Positions 57,252 through 64,000 of a DNA stretch of 64,000 nucleotides are shown piece by piece. This stretch comes from Rhodocyclaceae bacterium. GTDB taxonomy: Bacteria; Pseudomonadota; Gammaproteobacteria; Burkholderiales; Rhodocyclaceae. The notes beneath the pieces were generated by a model, which worked only from the letters and a program-made list of their open reading frames with translations, did no database searches and was not told the origin of the DNA. Positions within the stretch are counted from its first letter, which is position 1, and each line of letters begins with the position of its first letter. Made by a program: the position numbers and the translations under genes. The stretch covers positions 1-64,000 of the forward strand of contig VBWA01000019.1 in the NCBI GenBank assembly GCA_006218025.1, in the 5' to 3' direction.

Positions 57252-59165
57252 GTGACTACCCCCATCCTTGAACTGCTCGCCCCCGCCAAGAATGCCTACT
57301 TCGGCATTGAGGCGATCAATCATGGCGCGGACGCCGTGTATATCGGCGGGCCGGCCTTCGGCGCGCGGGCGAATGCCGGCAACAGCATCGCCGACATCGA
57401 GCGGCTGGCGGCCCACGCGCGCCGCTATCGCGCCAAGGTCTTCGTCACACTCAACACCATCCTGCGTGACGACGAGCTGGACGAGGCGCGCCGCCTGGTC
57501 TGGCAGTTTTACGAGGCGGGCGCCGATGCGCTGATCGTGCAGGACATGGGCCTGCTCGAACTCGACCTGCCGCCGATCCAGTTGCATGCCAGCACCCAGA
57601 CCGACATCCGCACGCTGGAGAAGGCGCGCTTCCTGCAGGACGTCGGCTTCTCGCAGATCGTGCTGGCGCGCGAGCTGACGCTGAAGGAGATTGCGAAGAT
57701 TGACGAGGGATTGAGAGTTGCCCCACCCTCTCCCTCGGTCCCTCTCCCTGAGGGAGAGGGAAGAAATGCGGTGCCGGCGACTTTGGAATTCTTCGTGCAC
57801 GGCGCGCTGTGCGTGGCCTACAGCGGCCAGTGCTACATCAGCCACGCCCACACCGGGCGCAGCGCCAATCGCGGCGAATGCTCGCAGGCCTGTCGCCTGC
57901 CCTACACGCTGGAAGACGAGGCCGGCCGCATCGTCGCCCACGACAAGCACCTGCTGTCGATGAAGGACAACGACCAGAGCGCCAACCTGCGCGCGCTGAT
58001 CGAGGCCGGCATCCGCTCCTTCAAGATCGAGGGGCGGCTGAAGGACCTCTCCTACGTCAAGAACATCACGGCGCACTACCGCACGCTGCTCGACGAATTC
58101 CTCGAAGCTTCGCCCGGCTACCGGCGCGCCTCGTCGGGGCGCTGCACTTACCCATTCACGCCGCGCCCGGAGAAGACCTTCAACCGCGGCGCCACGGATT
58201 ACTTCGTCAATGAGCGCAAGCCCGACATCGGCGCCTTCGATACGCCGAAGTTTTCCGGCGAACTGATCGGCGAAGTCAGCCGCATCGGACCGGACTGGTT
58301 CGAGGTGGCGGCCAGCGCGCCGCTGCACAACGGCGACGGACTCAGCTATTACGACAGCCATCGCGAGCTGGCCGGCCTGCGCATCAACCGCGCCGACGGC
58401 GCGCGGCTGTTCCCCAACGAGATGCCCGAGGATATCGCCGTCGGCACCGCGCTCTACCGCAACCGCGACCAGGAATTCGAGCGCGCGCTGGAAAAGAAAT
58501 CCGCCGAGCGGCGCATCGGCCTGCACATGCAGTTGGGCGAGACGCCCGACGGCTTCGCGCTGACGCTGACCGACGAGGACGGCATCATCGCGAGCGCCGC
58601 CCTGCCCCATGCCCACGAGGTGTCGAAGAACGCCGAGCGTGCGTTTGGCGGCCTGCGCGAAAACCTCGGCAAGCTGGGCAACACGATCTTCGATGCGAAG
58701 GAAATTTCACTCGATCTCTCCCAGCCCTGGTTCCTACCCGCCTCGGCGGTGAACGGCCTGCGCCGCGATGCCATCGCCGCGCTCGAAGCCGCGCGCGCCG
58801 CCGCCTGCGAGCGCCTGCCGCGAAGAATCGCCGTCTCGCCAGCGCCGACTTATCCGGAAAACGAACTCAGCTATCTCGGCAACGTGCTCAACAGCGCGGC
58901 CCGCGCCTTCTACGAGAAGCATGGCGTATCGGTGATCGCCGAGGCCTACGAGACCAACACCGAGAAGGGTGAGGTCTCGCTGATGATCACGCGCCACTGC
59001 CTGCGCTACAGCTACAACCTCTGTCCCAAGGAAGTGAAGGGCATCCGCCCCGACCCGATGACGCTGGTCAATGGCAAGGAAAAGCTCACCCTGCGCTTCG
59101 ACTGCAAGAAGTGCGAAATGCACGTCATCGGATTGAGAAAGTCGGCGCTGGTGCTACGGCGATGA
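57252..59165 (+). CDS. rlhA: 23S rRNA 5-hydroxycytidine C2501 synthase RlhA (YdcP)
   Basis: U32-family enzyme that hydroxylates C2501 of 23S rRNA using prephenate. The 637 residues follow E. coli RlhA closely: HGADAVYIGGPAFGARANAGNSIADI, LNTILRDDELDEARRL, LEFFVHGALCVAYSGQCYISHAHTGRSANRGECSQACRLPY, FKIEGRLKDLSYVKNITAHYR, and MITRHCLRYSYNLCPK, FDCKKCEMHVIG near the end. Starts with GTG 57252. About 20 extra residues (155-177) come from a palindromic repeat inserted in frame; two dispersed-repeat copies lie at 58828-58852 and at the very 3' end, the latter creating the last residues and the overlap with dusC. Confidence 0.95.
   Translation: MTTPILELLAPAKNAYFGIEAINHGADAVYIGGPAFGARANAGNSIADIERLAAHARRYRAKVFVTLNTILRDDELDEARRLVWQFYEAGADALIVQDMGLLELDLPPIQLHASTQTDIRTLEKARFLQDVGFSQIVLARELTLKEIAKIDEGLRVAPPSPSVPLPEGEGRNAVPATLEFFVHGALCVAYSGQCYISHAHTGRSANRGECSQACRLPYTLEDEAGRIVAHDKHLLSMKDNDQSANLRALIEAGIRSFKIEGRLKDLSYVKNITAHYRTLLDEFLEASPGYRRASSGRCTYPFTPRPEKTFNRGATDYFVNERKPDIGAFDTPKFSGELIGEVSRIGPDWFEVAASAPLHNGDGLSYYDSHRELAGLRINRADGARLFPNEMPEDIAVGTALYRNRDQEFERALEKKSAERRIGLHMQLGETPDGFALTLTDEDGIIASAALPHAHEVSKNAERAFGGLRENLGKLGNTIFDAKEISLDLSQPWFLPASAVNGLRRDAIAALEAARAAACERLPRRIAVSPAPTYPENELSYLGNVLNSAARAFYEKHGVSVIAEAYETNTEKGEVSLMITRHCLRYSYNLCPKEVKGIRPDPMTLVNGKEKLTLRFDCKKCEMHVIGLRKSALVLRR
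57739..57761. repeat. Palindromic repeat inserted in frame in rlhA
   Basis: TCCCTCTCCCT, a centre G, then AGGGAGAGGGA: a perfect 23-base palindrome, preceded by a related CCCACCCTCTCCCTCGG. In E. coli RlhA the flanking residues are almost joined, so this is extra sequence, read as VPLPEGEG. It is a common GC-rich intergenic repeat type, here inside a coding region without breaking the frame. Confidence 0.75.
58828..58852 (-). repeat. Dispersed 23-base repeat, copy J
   Basis: Minus strand AGTCGGCGCTGGCG, AG, ACGGCGA, exact. In frame in rlhA (IAVSPAPTY), at a place where E. coli RlhA has the similar PVADPAPVY. Confidence 0.85.
59137..59165 (+). repeat. Dispersed 23-base repeat, copy K
   Basis: AGTCGGCGCTGGTG, CT, ACGGCGA, one mismatch. 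Encodes the last residues of rlhA (KSALVLRR) and reaches into the rlhA-dusC overlap. Confidence 0.82.
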
Positions 59166-60136
59166 GCCGCGCATTGGGCAAACTTGTCCTCGCCCCGATG
59201 GAGGGCCTCGCCGACGACGTGTTGCGCGCGGTGCTGACTTCGGCCGGCGGCTACGACTGGTGCGTTACCGAGTTCGTCCGCGTCACCACCACCGTGCTGC
59301 CGCACTCCTGCTTCACGCGTTTCAGCCCCGAGCTGAACCAGGGTTCGCGCACCGCGAGCGGCACGCCCGTGCGCATCCAGTTGCTCGGCTCCGACCCGGC
59401 GATGCTGGCGCAGAACGCCGCGCACCTCGCGCTGCTCGATCCGGCCGGCATCGACCTCAATTTCGGCTGCCCGACGCCTCTGGTGAATCGCAATCGAGGC
59501 GGCGCGGCGCTGCTGGACGAGCCGGAGCTGTTGCAGCGCATCGCCGCTGCGGTGCGCGCGGCCGTGCCGCCCGCCATCCCGGTCACCGCCAAGATGCGCC
59601 TCGGCATCGAGGACACCGGCCGCGCGCTCGATTGCGCGCTGGCGCTGGAGGCCGGCGGCATGCAGGAGCTGGTGGTCCATGCCCGCACCAAGGCCGACGG
59701 CTACCGGCCGCTGGTGCGCTGGGAATGGGTTGCCCGCATCCGCGAGGCGGTGCGGCTGCCGATCATCGCCAACGGCGAGGTGTGGAACGTCGCCGACTAC
59801 CGCCGGATCTGCGCCGCCACCGGCTGCGCCGACGTCATGCTGGGCCGCGGCGCGGTCGCCGACCCGCTGCTGGCGCGGCGCATCCGCGAGGGCCGCGCGG
59901 AGCACGCCAGCCCAGGCGATTGGGAAATCCTCAAAGCCTTGATCGCGGAATTCTGGGAGCGGGTGCAGGCGAAGCTGCCGCCCCACCAGTCGCCCGGCCG
60001 CCTCAAGCAGTGGCTTGGCATGATGCGGCGCAGCTATCCCGAAGCGGCGACGCTCTACGGCGAGATACGCGAACTGCGCCGCGCGCCGGAAATCAGCCTG
60101 GCGCTGCGGCGCTGCGGCCTGCCCTTGCCAGCCTAG
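59162..60136 (+). CDS. dusC: tRNA-dihydrouridine(16) synthase DusC
   Basis: 324-residue FMN enzyme reducing uridine 16 of tRNA. KLVLAPMEGLADDVLRAVLT, CVTEFVRVTTTVLP, DLNFGCPTPLVNRNRGGAALL with the catalytic Cys, VTAKMRLGIEDTGRA, ELVVHARTKADGYR and IIANGEVWN identify the DusC group rather than DusA or DusB. Its ATG overlaps the rlhA stop by 4 bases, and the overlap lies within a dispersed-repeat copy. Confidence 0.93.
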   Translation: MSRALGKLVLAPMEGLADDVLRAVLTSAGGYDWCVTEFVRVTTTVLPHSCFTRFSPELNQGSRTASGTPVRIQLLGSDPAMLAQNAAHLALLDPAGIDLNFGCPTPLVNRNRGGAALLDEPELLQRIAAAVRAAVPPAIPVTAKMRLGIEDTGRALDCALALEAGGMQELVVHARTKADGYRPLVRWEWVARIREAVRLPIIANGEVWNVADYRRICAATGCADVMLGRGAVADPLLARRIREGRAEHASPGDWEILKALIAEFWERVQAKLPPHQSPGRLKQWLGMMRRSYPEAATLYGEIRELRRAPEISLALRRCGLPLPA

Positions 60137-60240
60137 GCAGCGACTGCTTGCAGCGCGGCAGCGCTGCGATCGCATTGGTCGGCGACGGCCGGCAAAAACG
60201 CGTAGTTCACAGCCGATCCTCTACCCGAAGTTTAGTGAGC

Positions 60241-60254
60241 TTGATCCATATCAA
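60241..60254 (+). promoter_or_regulatory. FNR/ANR box upstream of the ferredoxin-NrfD-cytochrome operon
   Basis: TTGATCCATATCAA is a perfect TTGAT-N4-ATCAA site. A TAGGAT at 60276-60281 lies at the distance expected of a -10 box in a class II FNR-activated promoter. The 217-base gap between dusC and the operon thus holds an oxygen-controlled promoter. Confidence 0.85.
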
Positions 60255-60416
60255 GACACTCTTGTCCCCAAATAATAGGATAGCCATAAATAGTCGACTG
60301 CCCGTTGTCTTATAGGCTCAGCTGCCATTGGTTTCGATTGGTTTGCGGAGCCGATGACAGCTTCTTCGTCCATTGAAGACTCGACTACGCTTATTTCCTT
60401 GTCTTGGAGAACAATT

Positions 60417-61508
60417 TTGGCCCTTAACAAAAAACCTGCTGCCGATCCCGACCAGGAGCGGTCATCCGAATGTGCTGCGCAAGCCGCGTCGGCAGACCCT
60501 TCCGCACCGGGCCCGACGACCTCGCGCCGCGACTTCCTGAAAGGCGGCGGAATGCTGAGTGCTTCCGCGCTGATGGGCTCCGCGGCGCTGATGACGATGT
60601 CCGACGATGCCAAGGCCGCGACCGAATGGGCCGAGCATTTCCAGAAGAACTACCGCCTGATGACGGACGCGGAAAAAGCCGAGGCGCGCACCCGGCTCGA
60701 AAGACGCTACTCGTCCGAGTACGGCAAGAAGGTCACCGTCGATACCACGGGGCCCCAGCCGGGCGTGCTCATGGGCTACGCCCTCAATGTCAGGAAGTGC
60801 ATCGGTTGCCGCCGCTGCGTCCATGCCTGCGTCGAGGAAAACAACCAGTCGCGAGGCACGCGGCCCGGGGAAAAGATCGAATGGATCCAGGTGCTCAGGA
60901 TGGAGCGCGGCGAGTTCTCGAAAGACAAGATGAACCAGGGCTATCCCGAGGGGCTGGGCATCCAGGTCGGCGGCAACGCCTACACCCCGGCCGGCCAGGT
61001 TCTCGAAGGGCAGTATCGCTACGAACCCGAGGCCGTCCCGGAAAAGGACGCCACCTACATGCCGATCGCCTGCATGCAGTGCGAGAAGCCGCCCTGCGTC
61101 AAGGTGTGCCCGGTGCGCACGACTTACCGCGAGGCCGACGGCCCGGTGGTGATCGACTACAACTGGTGCATCGGCTGCCGCATGTGCATGGGCGCCTGCC
61201 CCTACTGGGCGCGCCGCATCAACCTGACCACCCCGGTGCTGCCCAAGGAAGAAATGAACCCGGTGACGCATTATCTGGGCAACCGTCCGCGCATGCGGGG
61301 CGTGGTCGAGAAGTGCCACTGGTGCCTGCAGCGCACCCGCCAGGGCCGCTACCCGGCCTGCGTCGAGGTCTGTCCGGTGGGCGCCCGCAAGTTCGGCAAT
61401 CTGCTCGACCCGGAAAGCGAAGTGAGCCTGATCCTGGCCCGGAAGAACGTGTTCCGCCTCAAGGCGGAACTCAACACCTTCCCGAAATTCTTCTACTTCT
61501 ACGATTGA
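60417..61508 (+). CDS. Tat-exported 4Fe-4S ferredoxin-like electron-transfer subunit
   Basis: About 363 residues if started at TTG 60417, which follows TTGGAGA; an ATG at 60354 would add 21 residues. The Tat signal is TTSRRDFLKGGGMLSASALMG. Four [4Fe-4S] sites are visible: CIGCRRCVHACVEEN, CMQCEKPPCVKVCP, CIGCRMCMGACPYW and CHWCLQ with CVEVCPVGA. It resembles the DsrO/NrfC/HybA group, periplasmic partners of NrfD membrane proteins. First gene of an FNR-controlled operon. Confidence 0.88.
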   Translation: MALNKKPAADPDQERSSECAAQAASADPSAPGPTTSRRDFLKGGGMLSASALMGSAALMTMSDDAKAATEWAEHFQKNYRLMTDAEKAEARTRLERRYSSEYGKKVTVDTTGPQPGVLMGYALNVRKCIGCRRCVHACVEENNQSRGTRPGEKIEWIQVLRMERGEFSKDKMNQGYPEGLGIQVGGNAYTPAGQVLEGQYRYEPEAVPEKDATYMPIACMQCEKPPCVKVCPVRTTYREADGPVVIDYNWCIGCRMCMGACPYWARRINLTTPVLPKEEMNPVTHYLGNRPRMRGVVEKCHWCLQRTRQGRYPACVEVCPVGARKFGNLLDPESEVSLILARKNVFRLKAELNTFPKFFYFYD

Positions 61509-61518
61509 GGAGCCGGCC

Positions 61519-62742
61519 GTGCAACAACTGATCAGTTTCACTACCGACTACACCCGCTACGTGCTCAAGGGCGGCACCAAGTTCTATGCCTGGATGGGCT
61601 CGCTCGCGGTGCTCATCGTCGGCATGATGTATGTGTTCTATCTGCAAAACACCGACGGCCTGATCGTCACCGGCATGACCAGCCAGATCCACGACGGCCT
61701 CTACTTCGCCAACCTGGTCTTTCTGGTCGGCGTCGCGGCCGGGGCGGTCACCATCGTCTTCCCCGCCTATGTCTACCACCACGAAGGCATGCACAAGGTC
61801 ACGGTGCTGGGCGAGATGCTGGCGATCACGGCGGTCATCATGGTCATGATGTTCGTCTTCGCCCACATGGGCCGGCCCGACCGGCTCTGGCACATGATCC
61901 CGCCGTGGGGCATCTACAGCTTCTCCTCGATGCTGGGCTGGGACGTGATGGTGCTCAACGGCTACCTGTTCCTCAACATCGCCTGCGGTTTCTATTACCT
62001 GTGGGCGAAATACACGGGCACCAAGGTAAACAACAAAATCTTCATGCCGCTGGTGTATATCTCGATCGTCTGGGCGCTCTCCATCCATACCGTCACGGCC
62101 TTCCTGATCTCGACCATGCCGTCACGTCCGATGTGGTTCCACAGCATGATGCCGATCCGCTTCATCACGACGGCGTTCGCGGCGGGCCCGTCCCTGATCA
62201 TCCTGGCTTTCCTGATCGTCCGCAAGAACACCAAGTTCTGGATCGAGGACAGCGCGATCAACCTGCTGTCGACCATCGTCACCTGGTGCCTCGGGCTGGC
62301 GATCTTCCTGACCATGTCGGAGATCGTGGTCGAACTGTATGCCCGCACCGAGCATGCCAACGGCCTCTACTACCTGATGTTCGGCCTGCACGGGCTGACC
62401 AATCTGGTGCCGTGGTTCTGGAGTTCCGTGGTGCTCATGGTCACCTCGTTCGTGCTGTTCCTGATCCCGTCCGTGCGCACCAACTACAAGCTGCTGCCGA
62501 TCCTCTGCGTCATGGCCTTCACCGGCATCTGGATCGAAAAGGGCATGGGTCTGATCGTTCCCGGTTTCATCCCGTCCCCCATCGGCGAGGTGACCGAGTA
62601 CTACCCGACCTTCGTCGAGGTCCTGATGACCCTCGGCATCTGGGCCTTCGGCTTCTTCATCCTGACCATCCTGCTCAAGGGCGCCATCGGCATCCTGCAG
62701 GGCGATATCAAGTACCGCGGCCAGGCCGTCGCGGCGAAGTGA
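61519..62742 (+). CDS. NrfD/PsrC-family quinol-interacting membrane subunit
   Basis: 407-residue protein with about ten membrane helices, starting with GTG 61519 after GAGGAGCC. Typical parts are FYAWMGSLAVLIVGMMYVFYL, GRPDRLWHMIPPWGIYSFSSMLGWDVMVLNGYL and IHTVTAFLISTMPSRPMWFHSMMPIRFI. NrfD-family subunits exchange electrons between (mena)quinol and periplasmic iron-sulfur proteins. It is 10 bases after the ferredoxin gene and 10 before the cytochrome gene. Confidence 0.92.
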   Translation: MQQLISFTTDYTRYVLKGGTKFYAWMGSLAVLIVGMMYVFYLQNTDGLIVTGMTSQIHDGLYFANLVFLVGVAAGAVTIVFPAYVYHHEGMHKVTVLGEMLAITAVIMVMMFVFAHMGRPDRLWHMIPPWGIYSFSSMLGWDVMVLNGYLFLNIACGFYYLWAKYTGTKVNNKIFMPLVYISIVWALSIHTVTAFLISTMPSRPMWFHSMMPIRFITTAFAAGPSLIILAFLIVRKNTKFWIEDSAINLLSTIVTWCLGLAIFLTMSEIVVELYARTEHANGLYYLMFGLHGLTNLVPWFWSSVVLMVTSFVLFLIPSVRTNYKLLPILCVMAFTGIWIEKGMGLIVPGFIPSPIGEVTEYYPTFVEVLMTLGIWAFGFFILTILLKGAIGILQGDIKYRGQAVAAK

Positions 62743-62752
62743 GATGACGATC

Positions 62753-63577
62753 ATGAAAAAACTTGCATTCCATACGATGATCCTCGCCTTCTGCTGCGGG
62801 ATGATGACTTCCGCGCTGGCGCAGGAACAAAAGGCCGCTGCGGCGCAAGCACCCGCGGCGCAGCCGCCACAGGAAACGGTCTGCTTCGAAAGCCGCAAGG
62901 GCGCGTCGGAAGTCACCAAGCGCGACCTTCAGCCCGGCTGGCCCAACGTCAAGTGCTCGCCGAAGACCGGCGCGGCGCTGTGGTACGGCGATCCCTACGA
63001 CGGCACGGTGCCGATGGGCAAGATGCCGGGGCTCGAAAAGATCCCGGAAGGGCACGCGGTCGTCAAGCCGCGCTCCGAGAAGCTGGCCATCCTGCCGATG
63101 TGCGCGACGGCCTGCCACAACGGTGTCGGACCCGCGTTCAATCCGCCGAAGCTGCCGAAAGACAAGAAGCCAATACCGATCCCGACGATGGAAGGCCTGC
63201 TGCCGGACGCCAAGGACCTGCAACACGGCCGCGGTCGCATCTGGTGTCTCGATTGCCACCACACAACAAAGCGCAACATGCTGGTGGACAACTATGGCGA
63301 TCCGGTCAGCATCGACCAGCCGCAACTACTGTGCGGCAAGTGCCATGGCGACAAGATGCGCGACTGGCGGGACGGCATTCACGGCAAGCGCATCGGCGAA
63401 TTCGCCAGCACGGGCAAGAAGCGCTGGTTCACCTGCACCGAATGCCACAACCCGCACAACGTCCAGGATGGGGCCAGAAACAAGGGATTCGTCCAGATCG
63501 CCCCGGAAGCGCCGCCCCAGCTGCCCAAGGGCATGAAGGACGCCAAGTACGAGCGCGTGCATGGCATTGCCCACTGA
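62753..63577 (+). CDS. Exported multiheme cytochrome c
   Basis: 274-residue periplasmic protein with signal peptide (MKKLAFHTMILAFCCGMMTSALAQ); an ATG nine bases upstream is an alternative start. Three CxxCH sites are CLDCH, CGKCH and CTECH. A fourth, CATACH, has three residues between the cysteines (CxxxCH), an unusual heme site. It would carry electrons to or from the ferredoxin-NrfD pair. The catalytic partner and physiological acceptor are not in the window. Overlaps the next gene (TGATG). Confidence 0.88.
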   Translation: MKKLAFHTMILAFCCGMMTSALAQEQKAAAAQAPAAQPPQETVCFESRKGASEVTKRDLQPGWPNVKCSPKTGAALWYGDPYDGTVPMGKMPGLEKIPEGHAVVKPRSEKLAILPMCATACHNGVGPAFNPPKLPKDKKPIPIPTMEGLLPDAKDLQHGRGRIWCLDCHHTTKRNMLVDNYGDPVSIDQPQLLCGKCHGDKMRDWRDGIHGKRIGEFASTGKKRWFTCTECHNPHNVQDGARNKGFVQIAPEAPPQLPKGMKDAKYERVHGIAH

Positions 63578-64000
63578 TGCCGGATTCGCCTGAAAAACCG
63601 AATCCGGTCCGGGGCGATCCCGCGTGGGTCGCCCCTGCCCTGACGCGCGAGGAAAAAACGCGGAACGTCGGCAAGACGCCCGTCTTCTTCGGGCCGCCGC
63701 TCGCGATCCTCACCGACGGCCACAAGAACACCATGGAGATCAGCGGCAAGCTCAACCGCACCGCTGAACGCTACCTGGAAATGCTCAGGTATCACGGCAT
63801 GGAACTCACCGAGCCGGAACGGAAGTGCCTCTCCCATATCTGCAACATCGGCTTCATGTCGCCGCTGGAAATCCGCGAACTGCCTATGGAAGTGGAACTC
63901 ACCAGATTCGAATGCGATGGACTGGACAAGGTCGCGCTGGCGGCGAAACTCGAATCGGCCAGCTTTGCCGACCTGGTTGCCGTCGTCGAATCACTTGGGT
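63577..64000 (+). CDS. Hypothetical protein, 3' end beyond the window
   Basis: 141 codons visible, ATG 63577 overlapping the cytochrome stop, no stop before the window end. The sequence (PAWVAPALTREEKTRNVGKTPVFFGPPLAILTDGHKN, then HGMELTEPERKCLSHICNIGFMSPLEIREL) has no membrane segment or heme motif. I do not recognise the family. Position suggests an accessory or assembly role for the redox complex before it. Confidence 0.7.
   Translation, partial: MPDSPEKPNPVRGDPAWVAPALTREEKTRNVGKTPVFFGPPLAILTDGHKNTMEISGKLNRTAERYLEMLRYHGMELTEPERKCLSHICNIGFMSPLEIRELPMEVELTRFECDGLDKVALAAKLESASFADLVAVVESLG

Overview
The window looks like chromosome of a metabolically versatile, GC-rich betaproteobacterium, probably near Rhodocyclales. 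This rests on protein style (FadD, GcvP, Fds formate dehydrogenase, LexA-ImuA-ImuB-DnaE2, EttA, RlhA) and is an inference, not a database result. There are no rRNA or tRNA genes, no CRISPR array and no intact insertion sequence.

Layout. 0-2.3 kb: a PaeR7I/XhoI-type restriction-modification pair whose endonuclease gene is broken by an in-frame stop. 2.4-11 kb: damage-inducible mutasome genes (dnaE2, imuB, imuA, lexA with a perfect LexA box), split by a methyltransferase and a fadD gene on the other strand. 11.2-28.5 kb: a methanethiol-oxidation island. It holds gfa, a histidine kinase/FixJ-like regulator pair, an AmiS/UreI-type channel, an OsmC peroxidase, a minus-strand operon sco-sqr-frmA-fghA, a second OsmC with a lipoyl-domain dihydrolipoyl dehydrogenase, a second kinase/regulator pair, and mtoX-sco-mauG followed by a DUF938 methyltransferase. 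28.6-35.3 kb: an NAD-dependent formate dehydrogenase operon (fdsGBA-fdhD-fdsD, every junction a 4-base overlap) with its LysR regulator. 36.4-41.8 kb: tandem glycine riboswitch and gcvT-gcvH-gcvP-gcvR. 41.9-49.9 kb: PhnD-like binding protein with a GGDEF-EAL protein, a GST, the tRNA hydroxylase trhP, ccdAB, and ettA. 49.9-54 kb: a scarred region with a 90-base direct repeat, an orphan Rieske protein, a glycosyltransferase, a truncated molybdopterin-enzyme gene and possible element ends. 54-60 kb: a second GGDEF-EAL protein, rlhA and dusC. 60.2-64 kb: an FNR box, then a periplasmic ferredoxin, an NrfD membrane subunit and a multiheme cytochrome c, continuing past the window end.

How the genes work together. 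Known chemistry of the families gives a complete route. Periplasmic copper enzyme MtoX would convert methanethiol to formaldehyde, hydrogen sulfide and hydrogen peroxide. Gfa, FrmA and FghA would carry formaldehyde to formate, and Fds formate dehydrogenase would give CO2 and NADH. The sulfide:quinone oxidoreductase would remove sulfide into the quinone pool. The two OsmC proteins with the lipoyl-bearing Lpd could remove peroxide. A bipartite DNA motif (GGGAC, 12-13 bases, then CTAGG and a partly conserved tail) lies upstream of gfa, sco-sqr-frmA-fghA and mtoX-sco-mauG, in the sense orientation each time, and may be the target of the two FixJ-like regulators.

A second theme is a dispersed repeat of about 23 bases (AGTCGGCGCTGGCG, two variable bases, ACGGCGA). 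I found it 11 times, often in frame inside genes, but not between 10.1 and 39.4 kb, which covers the whole methanethiol/formate island.
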